Part shown: positions 1 through 6,213 of the stretch, piece by piece
How positions within the stretch are numbered: position 1 is the stretch's first letter
Layout of the letters: the number at the start of each line of letters is the position of its first letter
Source: JAHFKM01 sp035655455
GTDB lineage: Archaea; Nanobdellota; Nanobdellia; SCGC-AAA011-G17; GW2011-AR18
Direction: 5' to 3'
Assembly (NCBI GenBank): GCA_035655455.1
Contig: DASRUL010000011.1
Span: 1-13,661, forward strand
DNA length: 13,661 nucleotides
The notes under the pieces: model-generated
Database searches by the model: none
The model's input: only the letters and a program-made list of their open reading frames with translations
What the model was told of the DNA's origin: nothing
Program-made: the position numbers and the translations under genes

Positions 1-1
1 G

Positions 2-943
2 GATATTCATAGAAGAATTAGACAAGTTACTGATCAAGTTCCACACCAAAAATTAAAAGATATTATACATCAAAGAAATAAAAATTCAAGTTTTCTAAAA
101 GGAACAATGAGTTATTTTATTCATGAAGGAGTAGGAGGAAAGCTCTCAAGAAAAGATAAGATAGAACTTGCAACAGGCATTGAAGTTTTATGTAGCTCTG
201 GCGCAATTTTTGATAATGCTATTGATGGTCATGAAGAGCGTAATGGAGAAACTACATTTCTTAAAGAATATGGAATTTGGATGCAAGTCGCGGCTTCGCA
301 ATATGTGCTGCATCATGGCCTCAAAATGTTATTTCCATTTATGAATATTTATACCAGAAAATTCTCCCATATGTATTCCATTGATGAAGCAGTCGTGGGA
401 ATGGTAGGTATGGATATTGAAAGATCAAAAAATCTTCAAGAGCAATTGAAGATTACTGAACGAAGCAACGGAAGATTTGCTGAAGTGCCATTAGTAATAG
501 CTGCTACAACTGGGACTGATGACAAAGCGATTATTGAAAAAATTTCTGGATATGGATTTAATTTAGGGACAGCTCTCGGAATTTATGAGGAAGTAAGAGA
601 TATACTAGGAAAACATGGTAGAAGGAGAGCTACCGAAATAGAGGGTGGAAGATTTGCTATCCCACTACACATAGCTAATGAACGAGGATATTTTAACCTA
701 GAAAATTATGTTGGTAGAGTCATTAGTGATGCTGAATATGCTGAGATGATTAAGAAAATTATCTCGTCAGGTGCTATGCGTGAAACGCAAAATCTTGCTA
801 TAGAGTATTTTGATCAAGCAGAAACCGCGTTATATATAGCTGTTAATAGAAATTGCTTTGACAAATTAAACAGCCTTCGCACATCTGTGTCTTCAGAATT
901 TGAAAAAATAATTAGCGAAGCAGAGGAAAAATATGGACAATGA
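2..943 (+). CDS. Divergent isoprenyl synthase-fold protein, 5'-truncated by window edge
   Basis: The frame is open from base 2, so the true start probably lies upstream; an ATG at 107 (with ggaac before it) is the alternative start. Numbering from that ATG, the pattern of a trans-isoprenyl diphosphate synthase is visible. FDNAIDGHEERNG (about 35-47) sits where family members have DDxxD followed by RRG. NGRFAEVPL (123-131) follows. YEEVRD (162-167) stands in the place of the second DDxxD, and GGRFAIPL (182-189) comes before the C-terminal helices. Both Asp-rich motifs are altered (DNAID, EEVRD), so Mg2+-diphosphate binding may be weak or lost. It could be a regulatory or non-catalytic partner subunit, or a class I enzyme with unusual metal ligands. 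The gene overlaps the next one by 11 nt, which suggests co-translation. The family call rests on motifs only. Confidence 0.6.
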   Translation, partial: DIHRRIRQVTDQVPHQKLKDIIHQRNKNSSFLKGTMSYFIHEGVGGKLSRKDKIELATGIEVLCSSGAIFDNAIDGHEERNGETTFLKEYGIWMQVAASQYVLHHGLKMLFPFMNIYTRKFSHMYSIDEAVVGMVGMDIERSKNLQEQLKITERSNGRFAEVPLVIAATTGTDDKAIIEKISGYGFNLGTALGIYEEVRDILGKHGRRRATEIEGGRFAIPLHIANERGYFNLENYVGRVISDAEYAEMIKKIISSGAMRETQNLAIEYFDQAETALYIAVNRNCFDKLNSLRTSVSSEFEKIISEAEEKYGQ

Positions 944-1799
944 ACCAAGATTATTAGCAATGAGAGAATTAGCGAAGAGCTATTTAGAGCAATCTGTAGA
1001 TTTTATCAGAGATGTTGTGCCAAGAAGGCTCTTGGCAGAGCTTGATGCTTGGTTGCCCAAAAGAAGACTTCTTGATCCTGCAATTTTTATTAACCGAGCA
1101 ATATGCGATCTAGAAGACCACGTTTATGGAGAGCGAGAATTAAAAATCTCAATTCTTGCAGGTTCTACTGCTGCAGTATCAGATGATATTATAGATTCAC
1201 AATCAGACATTTCGCATAATAAGTTGAGGTTGCTTGAAGATTATGAAAGAAGTGTGGAAGGTGGCAATTTAGGTTTATTTTATGCCTTTAATCAAGGCCT
1301 ACTTAGAGTATTGCCTTCTGATTTTAGAGCAAGATTTAAGGAAATAATTGATCAATACAATAGGGCTCAAGAAGATAGCGCGAAACTTTTTGATCCTTCA
1401 ATTACTAAAGGGGAAATTATAGATATAAAAAATAGAGCGGGCGGATATTCAATACTTTTGCTTCATGCAATGATCTCTTCTGGAGAACGGATCATAGTAG
1501 ATAATCTGGACTACCTAAGATATCCAATGACAAAACAAGAAGCCCTTTATACATATGGGGCATGGTTAAGTCGAGTTGATGACCTTTGGGATATTAGAAA
1601 AGATAGGTTAAAGGGGATGAAACAATTAGCAACCGAAAGAATTATTACATGGGAATCCTTACCAAGTGAAACACAAAGAATGAAAGAAGGCCTAGAAACC
1701 CACTTCCCAAGAACAAGCGTAGAAAGAGTGATAGAAGAACACTATGCACCTCTTATTGATATGGAAATATTTACTAAATACGGAGAAAGTGAAGAATGA
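933..1799 (+). CDS. Class I isoprenoid synthase-fold enzyme (polyprenyl/terpene synthase-like)
   Basis: A 288-aa, mostly helical protein. SDDIIDS (83-89) is a textbook first Asp-rich motif. GEIIDIKNRAGGYS (160-173) lies in the middle of the fold, and VDDLWDIRKDRLKG (215-228) matches the second Asp-rich motif followed by the conserved Lys/Gly segment. Enzymes with this arrangement bind Mg2+ and an allylic diphosphate and carry out chain elongation or ionisation/cyclisation. Product and chain length cannot be read from the sequence. There is no signal peptide or membrane segment, so it is probably cytosolic. The ATG at 933 has gagg-like purines just upstream and overlaps the end of the preceding isoprenyl synthase-fold gene; its own stop overlaps the Nudix start (ATGA). 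The pair may form a heteromer, with this protein as the catalytic subunit (inference). Confidence 0.7.
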   Translation: MDNEPRLLAMRELAKSYLEQSVDFIRDVVPRRLLAELDAWLPKRRLLDPAIFINRAICDLEDHVYGERELKISILAGSTAAVSDDIIDSQSDISHNKLRLLEDYERSVEGGNLGLFYAFNQGLLRVLPSDFRARFKEIIDQYNRAQEDSAKLFDPSITKGEIIDIKNRAGGYSILLLHAMISSGERIIVDNLDYLRYPMTKQEALYTYGAWLSRVDDLWDIRKDRLKGMKQLATERIITWESLPSETQRMKEGLETHFPRTSVERVIEEHYAPLIDMEIFTKYGESEE

Positions 1800-2242
1800 A
1801 AGAAAAAATAAACAAGAATTATTCAGGAATTATAATTGAGAACACGAGAGGTAAACTTCTCTTTCAATTAAGAGACAACAATCCGGAAATTCCAAACCCA
1901 AATAAATGGAGTCTATTTGGTGGAGGAATAGAAAAAGGGGAAACTCCATTACAAGCTATTAGAAGAGAGGTAAAAGAAGAACTAGGCATCAATCTGAATC
2001 CTCATAATTTGAAGCTAATTTTCAAAAAAGAATCTCATTCAAGTAAAAGATATGTTTTTCATTATAAAATCAATAAGAACTTAAAAAATATTAAAATTGG
2101 TGAAGGGCAACGCTTTGAGTTTATGCAATTATCTGACTTAATATTTAGAAAAAATGTAGTTAATTCGCTAAGACTCTTTATGTTAATATTATATCCTTTT
2201 CTAAAAAGAAATGATGAAAAGAGAAAAAATAGAGTCAACTAA
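1796..2242 (+). CDS. Nudix hydrolase
   Basis: A 148-aa protein with a complete Nudix box at about 43-65 (G-x5-E-x7-REVKEELGI), the Mg2+-binding catalytic helix of enzymes that cleave a nucleoside diphosphate linked to another moiety. WSLFGGGIEKGE is typical of MutT/ADP-ribose pyrophosphatase-like members. Substrate is unknown. Its start overlaps the stop of the isoprenoid synthase gene by 4 nt, so it is translated with that unit. A link to prenyl diphosphates is conceivable but is only inference from position. The basic C-terminus (KRNDEKRKNRVN) ends where the convergent transposase gene ends, so the last residues may come from the insertion element and the native C-terminus may be lost. Confidence 0.85.
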   Translation: MKEKINKNYSGIIIENTRGKLLFQLRDNNPEIPNPNKWSLFGGGIEKGETPLQAIRREVKEELGINLNPHNLKLIFKKESHSSKRYVFHYKINKNLKNIKIGEGQRFEFMQLSDLIFRKNVVNSLRLFMLILYPFLKRNDEKRKNRVN

Positions 2243-3177
2243 ATCCTGCCCATCTTAATCAAATCAAGCCACTTATTAATACCTAACTCTAATTGAGATA
2301 TGGCTACTTCCGCAGGTGTCCTTTTACCTAAGGACATATGCTTTCTATTGAAATTGTAATTAATTTCTAGACCTTTCATAATTGCATGAGCAGATTCAAT
2401 ACAACCATGAAAACCTCTCATGACTTTTGTTCTTTCTCTAATCGTATTATGTAATCTTTCAATAGGATAATTAAAACCTCTTTCATCTGCTATTACAACA
2501 TTATGAATTATCTTGCTTTTAGTTCTTGAAGAAGCATGATAAGGAGATTGTAAACTAAAAACTTTCCTTAACACTCTTGGATAACCTCTTAATCCATCTG
2601 TTGTAACAATCTCAACTTGTTCTCCAACCTTAAACTTTGCCATCTTCATAACCTTAATTAAATTCTCATTCGTTCTACTTCTCATATATTTGCCTGTTAC
2701 CATAAACTTAGTTTCCACATCAAATGTATCAACAAACCAATTCTGTTCTTTACCTTTTTGATATTTGCTTTTTCTTCTGTAATATTCCATTTCATCGCTT
2801 TGCATTTCTTTTCCACATTTTATTGGAATATTGTCAATTAAGTTGCTGACCATTGTAGCATACTTTACAATCCATCTGTAAACTGATATATGGCTTGAAT
2901 TGCGAGGATAAAATGCTTGAAAATATTCTTGCACTTTCCTTAAAGAAACTCCTTTATAATATAAATCAATTCCAGCAGTAATTTTGTTCTCGCTATTTCT
3001 CATTCGATAAAAGCCGTCATCAATAACAAACCTAAAATCACATTCCTTACATCTATACCTTTGTATCTTACCCCTATTTTGTGTTTTTCTTTTACCATCT
3101 TTTTTAGTTTGGTTAGAATTACATTTAGGACAGATTATATTTTTATACTTCTGCTGAATTATCTCTTTGGATTTCAT
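2239..3177 (-). CDS. DDE transposase with N-terminal zinc ribbon (IS1/IS6-like)
   Basis: A 312-aa protein. Residues about 16-46 form a zinc ribbon (CPKCNSNQ ... YRCKECDFRF), followed by helix-turn-helix-like sequence and a DDE catalytic core. Candidate catalytic positions are the Asp in MQSDEMEY, the Asp in VTTDGLRGYP, and the Glu in PIERLHNTIRERTKVMRGF; the last block, with the xRGF end, is typical of IS6-like and related archaeal transposases. The N-terminal ribbon recalls IS1-type elements. It appears full length with no internal stop. The gene converges on the Nudix gene with a 4-nt overlap. I found no convincing terminal inverted repeats or target-site duplication, so the element borders are unknown. 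Confidence 0.85.
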   Translation of the reverse strand: MKSKEIIQQKYKNIICPKCNSNQTKKDGKRKTQNRGKIQRYRCKECDFRFVIDDGFYRMRNSENKITAGIDLYYKGVSLRKVQEYFQAFYPRNSSHISVYRWIVKYATMVSNLIDNIPIKCGKEMQSDEMEYYRRKSKYQKGKEQNWFVDTFDVETKFMVTGKYMRSRTNENLIKVMKMAKFKVGEQVEIVTTDGLRGYPRVLRKVFSLQSPYHASSRTKSKIIHNVVIADERGFNYPIERLHNTIRERTKVMRGFHGCIESAHAIMKGLEINYNFNRKHMSLGKRTPAEVAISQLELGINKWLDLIKMGRI

Positions 3178-3300
3178 TTTGGTTGGTAGCCGATTTGGAA
3201 TCTAAGGGGGCTTTATGCCCTCCCTATATTTACTTAACTAATTACTAATTATATAAGTAAGTTAAAGTATATAAATGTTTCGTTAGTTAATTAGCAACTA
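2239..3300 (-). mobile_element. Probable insertion sequence, borders undefined
   Basis: The transposase gene plus about 120 bp of very A+T-rich DNA upstream of it. That upstream DNA holds a G-rich hairpin (gggggc/gccctcc, about 3206-3223). A 12-nt perfect palindrome (aactatatagtt, 3296-3307) lies at its outer edge. Borders are approximate because terminal repeats could not be paired by eye. Confidence 0.45.
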
Positions 3301-3325
3301 TATAGTTAATACTTTAAAAAGTAAG

Positions 3326-3334
3326 TTTTATAAA
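3326..3334 (+). promoter_or_regulatory. Box A (TATA) of small zinc-ribbon gene
   Basis: TTTTATAAA is centred about 27 bp before the ATG at 3357. That is the spacing expected for a leaderless archaeal transcript. Confidence 0.55.
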
Positions 3335-3356
3335 GAATAAAGCTCTATGTTTGGAT

Positions 3357-3500
3357 ATGGCAGAAATAAAAATAGAAGTTATGGGCTATAAATGTGAAAG
3401 ATGTAACCATGAGTGGATACCAAGAAAAAAAGAATACCCTACCTTATGCCCAAATTGTAAATCTGCTTATTGGGATAAACCTGCTAGAAAGAAGAAATAA
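3357..3500 (+). CDS. Small zinc-ribbon protein (47 aa)
   Basis: A 47-aa basic protein with two CxxC knuckles: YKCERCNHEW (11-20) and LCPNCKSAYW (30-39), followed by DKPARKKK. This pattern of one Zn2+ ion held by four cysteines is common in short archaeal proteins of unknown function, probably binding nucleic acid or a protein partner. The ATG at 3357 lies about 27 bp after a good TATA box and a T7 run follows the stop, so it looks like an independent one-gene transcript. It sits beside the transposase but is outside its reading frame, and may be either passenger or flank. The function is not known. Confidence 0.75.
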   Translation: MAEIKIEVMGYKCERCNHEWIPRKKEYPTLCPNCKSAYWDKPARKKK

Positions 3501-3507
3501 TTTTTTT
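3501..3507 (+). terminator. T-run terminator after zinc-ribbon gene
   Basis: Seven T residues follow immediately after the TAA stop; oligo-T tracts terminate archaeal RNA polymerase. Confidence 0.45.
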
Positions 3508-3553
3508 GAGTCTAATAACTCCCGCTTACGTTACAATGCGCGAGAAGGCAAAA

Positions 3554-3561
3554 CTTTATAA
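3554..3561 (+). promoter_or_regulatory. Box A of membrane protein gene
   Basis: CTTTATAA is centred about 28 bp upstream of the ATG at 3586, suggesting a leaderless transcript. Confidence 0.55.
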
Positions 3562-3585
3562 TGCAGCCTCCTTCTTGTTTGTGGA

Positions 3586-3888
3586 ATGGAAAACGCGAGC
3601 CTTTTTTTTCTGACTGGCATCAGCCTCTTGGCAGTGGCGCTTGCTCTTGGATTTGTGCTTGGAACGATGAATGGCGCCTTTAGCCTTCAGGAGACGACTG
3701 GTGCTGCGACAGTGGATGTTGAGGAAACAAGGCTTGCTGAGGGCTACAGCCAGGATCTTGATGTGAATCAAGACACCCTTCCGGATGCGACCCTGACGTT
3801 GATTGCTGCTGAGAACGGCATCGCTGAGTTTAAGATTGAAAAGGGAGAAAACGCCTGTTATCAGGTTGAAAATGCTGTCGCTGTTTAG
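3586..3888 (+). CDS. Small secreted or membrane-anchored protein, unknown function
   Basis: A 100-aa protein. Residues about 6-27 form a hydrophobic segment (LFFLTGISLLAVALALGFVLG) that is a signal anchor or uncleaved signal peptide. The rest is acidic and presumably outside the cell. DVNQDTLPD (about 59-67) resembles Ca2+-binding loops of the thrombospondin type 3/EF-hand style. One Cys is present near the C-terminus (GENACYQVE). I do not recognise a family. The ATG is supported by the TATA box 28 bp upstream. It precedes rpoD by 56 bp, but rpoD has its own Box A, so the two need not be co-transcribed. Confidence 0.65.
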   Translation: MENASLFFLTGISLLAVALALGFVLGTMNGAFSLQETTGAATVDVEETRLAEGYSQDLDVNQDTLPDATLTLIAAENGIAEFKIEKGENACYQVENAVAV

Positions 3889-3907
3889 GAAAAATTTAAC
3901 AGCAAGC

Positions 3908-3915
3908 TTTTTAAG
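3908..3915 (+). promoter_or_regulatory. Box A of rpoD
   Basis: TTTTTAAG lies about 33 bp before the ATG at 3945, predicting a start near 3938 and a 5' leader of only a few bases. Confidence 0.45.
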
Positions 3916-3944
3916 CAAGACAGATTTTCTCTGGCTACTTTACC

Positions 3945-4730
3945 ATGGATATAAAGGTTCTCAGCAGCAAGGATAACAAGCTTTCTTTCGTGCTGAAGGA
4001 CGCGAATTCGGTATTCGCGAACACCTTGAGAAGGGTGTTGATTGCGGAGTTGCCAATAATGGCGATCAAACGAGTTACGTTTGCGAAGAACACGTCAACC
4101 TTGTTTGATGAGATCATCGCCCACAGGCTCGGGATGCTTCCTTTGGTGACAGACCTTGACTCGTATGTGCTTCCGGAGAAGTGTAGTTGTAAGGGTGCCG
4201 GGTGTGCGAAGTGTCAGGTGGTTTTTACGTTGAAGGCTGAGGGTCCTATTACAGTGTATGCTTCTGATTTGAAGTCGCAGGATCAAAAGGTGAAAACGGT
4301 GTATGGGGAGATGCCTATTGTGCAGTTGTTGAAGGATCATGAGCTTGAGTTTGAGGCTGTTGCGACGCTTGGCACCGGCAAGGAGCATGCGAAGTACAAT
4401 GCTGGTCTTGCGTTTTATAAGGGGTATCCGAAAATCACGATTGACAAGGTGAGGAATGTGGATGATGTTGCTGAAAGCTGTCCTGTGGATGTGTTTGAGG
4501 TGCAGAAGCAGCAGTTAAAAGTGAAGGATGCTGAGAAGTGTATATTGTGTAACGCGTGTGTTGAGATGAATGACCCTCCTGGTGGGCTTGTTGTCGAGCC
4601 GAGTGAGAAGGATTTTATTTTTTACATTGAGTCGTACGGAAAGATGAGTGCGAAAGAGATGGTGGCCAGGGCGTTGGATATTCTTGACCAGAAGGTTGAG
4701 GAGTTGGAGGCTGTTTTAGAGAAGGTGTAA
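3945..4730 (+). CDS. rpoD: DNA-directed RNA polymerase subunit D (Rpo3)
   Basis: The 261-aa archaeal counterpart of Rpb3 and bacterial alpha, which dimerises with subunit L to start RNA polymerase assembly. The N-terminal dimerisation signature is clear (NTLRRVLIAELPIMAI, 26-41, then DEIIAHRLGMLPL, 55-67). A four-Cys knuckle follows (C80, C82, C87, C90; EKCSCKGAGCAKC). A ferredoxin-like insert carries C179-P and C199-x2-C202-x2-C205, the four ligands of a [4Fe-4S] cluster found in many archaeal D subunits. The C-terminal helix (MSAKEMVARALDILDQKVEELEAVL) completes the alpha-like fold. Length is normal and no residue looks broken. It is not flanked by the ribosomal protein genes (S11, L18e, L13) that usually accompany it; the gene downstream is tRNA-Leu. 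Confidence 0.97.
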   Translation: MDIKVLSSKDNKLSFVLKDANSVFANTLRRVLIAELPIMAIKRVTFAKNTSTLFDEIIAHRLGMLPLVTDLDSYVLPEKCSCKGAGCAKCQVVFTLKAEGPITVYASDLKSQDQKVKTVYGEMPIVQLLKDHELEFEAVATLGTGKEHAKYNAGLAFYKGYPKITIDKVRNVDDVAESCPVDVFEVQKQQLKVKDAEKCILCNACVEMNDPPGGLVVEPSEKDFIFYIESYGKMSAKEMVARALDILDQKVEELEAVLEKV

Positions 4731-4840
4731 TTATTCAAATTCTTTTTCCTTAATAATTCTGTGATCCATCTTGTTTTAGGTGTTTAGTTCTCTGATTTTT
4801 TAAGAGTAAGCGAAGAAGGAGAGATGGTTTAATGCTTTCT

Positions 4841-4850
4841 GCTTTAAAAG
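4841..4850 (+). promoter_or_regulatory. Possible Box A of tRNA-Leu gene
   Basis: GCTTTAAAAG lies about 59 bp before the mature tRNA 5' end, which would give a leader of roughly 30 nt for RNase P to remove. A second candidate, TTTTTTAAGAG, lies near 4796-4806. Confidence 0.35.
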
Positions 4851-4904
4851 AAGGGGTAACAAAAAAGAATATTAAGAGGAAAATTAGACCCAAACACATT
4901 TTAT

Positions 4905-5010
4905 GCGGGGGTGCCGGAGTGGCCAAACGGGCTACAAGCTCCAAAAGAGCTGGCCATCTTGAGGTGGTAGTGGTTCAGTACCTACGCAGGTTCGAATCCT
5001 GTCCCCCGCA
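4905..5010 (+). tRNA. tRNA-Leu(GAG) with 22-nt non-canonical intron
   Basis: The acceptor stem is gcggggg (4905-4911) paired with cccccgc (5003-5009), with discriminator A5010. The D arm is ccg/cgg (4914-4916, 4928-4930). The T arm is gcagg-TTCGAAT-cctgt (4986-5002). A long variable region (4971-4985) marks a type II tRNA. The anticodon stem closes perfectly only if 4936-4957 is removed: ctac+c pairs with ggtag (4966-4970), giving the loop TTGAGGT with U33 and anticodon GAG (4961-4963). GCGGGGG and A73 are typical of archaeal tRNA-Leu. CCA is not encoded. It decodes CUC/CUU. Without removing the intron no normal anticodon loop forms. Confidence 0.85.
4936..4957 (+). other. tRNA intron at position 30/31 with bulge-helix-bulge
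   Basis: The intron hairpin is agctc-caaaa-gagct (4937-4951). A four-pair central helix ggct (4930-4933)/ggcc (4952-4955) is flanked by two three-base bulges, aca (4934-4936) and atc (4956-4958). Cutting after the second base of each bulge removes exactly 22 nt and restores the anticodon stem. The outer helix is weak, so this is a relaxed BHB motif of the kind the archaeal tRNA splicing endonuclease can cut. Confidence 0.8.
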
Positions 5011-5022
5011 CATATACTTCTA
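5000..5022 (+). repeat. Direct repeat copy 1 at tRNA-Leu 3' end
   Basis: tgtcccccgcac, five bases, then cttcta. It covers the end of the tRNA and 12 bases beyond. It matches 6080-6102 at about 20 of 23 positions with identical spacing. Confidence 0.6.
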
Positions 5023-5064
5023 GTTCAGTGCGTAAACTTTTGTCAGACAAGATCTCATAAGTCC

Positions 5065-5832
5065 TTAAAAAAGAAGAGATAGGCAAGTAAGCCCACCATC
5101 TTGTTTTCTGAATTCAGACATTTCTAATTCAATGATATGCTGACATCGCGCTTCGCCTATTTTTGATCTTGCTCTGGGAAATCCCGCGGGCATTATTAAA
5201 GCTCCGTTAACAAGTAAGCAATTTGCGGCATAAGCTTCATAATGAAGAACCTCGATCTTACTATACTCTTTAAATTCTGGTCTTTGTAAAAATTCTTCGA
5301 TGCCGATAATTGTATTTTCTCCAATATACGTGACTCCTGTCTTTAAGTGGAGGACTCCTGTTACGGGAATAACGGAAGTTTCATATCCCCAAGCGTCTAA
5401 AATATCGCTTAGCTGGTTCGCGCCATCAGCGTTTGTTCTTTGCGAGACGCCAATATAAAAATGATTTCTGATTCTTAAAACATCTCCCCCTTCTAACGTT
5501 CCAGGAGCTTTAATTTTTCCAAAAAGGCCATGAGATGGATACATTCCAAAAATCACCTGATCCATATCTAATTCTTCACCGGTTCGCTCTTTTGCGGGAC
5601 GAGCAATAACGCTCCCTTTCTCAGTAACTACAGCGGTATCCTCAACAAATGTACTGTCCGGAAAACAACGATTCGGAGCGAGAGCAGTAACACTGACTCC
5701 TAAATTCCTTAACGTAGCGCAATACCTTTCATGTTGCTGTAATGTCAAAGCAAAATCTGGCTTCCCCAACGCAGCTTCAGTCTGACCTTCGCTATAATTC
5801 TCCCCAGGAACCCTCACAATCGCATGCCTCAT
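5065..5832 (-). CDS. Dimethylarginine dimethylaminohydrolase-like protein
   Basis: A 255-aa amidino-transferase/hydrolase-fold protein resembling DDAH, which hydrolyses methylated arginine to citrulline and methylamine through a covalent Cys intermediate. Visible family blocks are FPDSTFVEDTAVV (57-69), EGGDVL (114-119) with candidate catalytic Glu114, GVSQRTN (128-134), HLKTGVTYI with His162, and GGLTCLSLLF at the C-terminus with Cys250. Spacing and total length match bacterial DDAH closely. In an archaeon the substrate could also be free arginine or another guanidine, so the name is tentative. The ATG at 5832 is favoured because a Box A lies 26 bp upstream; ATG 5835 and GTG 5844 are in frame. 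It is a single gene on the reverse strand, bracketed by a direct repeat of the tRNA-Leu 3' end. Confidence 0.85.
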   Translation of the reverse strand: MRHAIVRVPGENYSEGQTEAALGKPDFALTLQQHERYCATLRNLGVSVTALAPNRCFPDSTFVEDTAVVTEKGSVIARPAKERTGEELDMDQVIFGMYPSHGLFGKIKAPGTLEGGDVLRIRNHFYIGVSQRTNADGANQLSDILDAWGYETSVIPVTGVLHLKTGVTYIGENTIIGIEEFLQRPEFKEYSKIEVLHYEAYAANCLLVNGALIMPAGFPRARSKIGEARCQHIIELEMSEFRKQDGGLTCLSLLF

Positions 5833-5854
5833 CATAATAAACACAGATATTATT

Positions 5855-5863
5855 TATTTAAAG
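5855..5863 (-). promoter_or_regulatory. Box A of DDAH-like gene
   Basis: On the reverse strand CTTTAAATA is centred 26-27 bp before the ATG at 5832. This fits a leaderless transcript. Confidence 0.5.
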
Positions 5864-6183
5864 ATTTATCTTCACAAAAATATAAAATGTATGCACACTA
5901 GCTTTTCAAGTGGCAAAGATGAGCTTAATTTTCTAGTTTAGCCTGAGGACAGAGCCTATCATTTTAAAGCCTTCCTATTAAAAATATCACCAAACGGCAG
6001 CAAAGAGAACTTAAGTAGCGCTCTTACTTTTACTCTTTAAACAACCAAAGTTGATGCACAAGATTTGAGACATATGCGATGTCCCCCGCACTCATCCTTC
6101 TAAAAGAATGCGCTGACGTCCTACGCTTCTTTCTTTCTAGCTCGTCTTACACGGACTTAAATTCACACAAACTCAAAGAAAAA
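5864..6183. other. Intergenic region holding the second repeat copy; no gene seen
   Basis: About 320 bp between divergent genes with no open frame I can support. It contains the second copy of the tRNA 3'-end repeat at 6080-6102 and a T/C-rich stretch near 6125-6140. The sequence before the repeat does not fold into the rest of a tRNA, so this is not a second tRNA gene. Confidence 0.6.
6080..6102 (+). repeat. Direct repeat copy 2 of tRNA-Leu 3' end
   Basis: tgtcccccgcac followed by five bases and cttcta, matching 5000-5022. A further tgcg matches at equal offset (5029-5032 and 6109-6112), suggesting a diverged duplication rather than chance. Confidence 0.6.
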
Positions 6184-6191
6184 TTTTATTA
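6184..6191 (+). promoter_or_regulatory. Box A of methyltransferase gene
   Basis: TTTTATTA is centred 27 bp before the ATG at 6214 and only 21 bp before the ATG at 6208. It therefore favours the second start. Confidence 0.45.
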
Positions 6192-6213
6192 GGATATCTC
6201 TTTTCTCATGTGT

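Noticed and set aside
3180..3340. Terminal inverted repeats of the transposase element
   Set aside because: Several near-palindromic A+T-rich stretches are present, but none pairs convincingly with sequence at 2200-2245.
4947..4970. Reading the tRNA as Ser(UGA) or Trp(CCA) from cttgagg or ctccaaa
   Set aside because: Those readings give mismatched anticodon stems or six-base loops. The Leu(GAG) reading with a 22-nt intron gives five perfect pairs and U33.
4832..5023. Forward open frame crossing the tRNA-Leu gene
   Set aside because: It runs through a structured tRNA and has no recognisable protein features.
6000..6090. Second tRNA gene ending in gtcccccgca
   Set aside because: Only the 3' end matches; no T arm, anticodon arm or acceptor 5' strand could be found before it.
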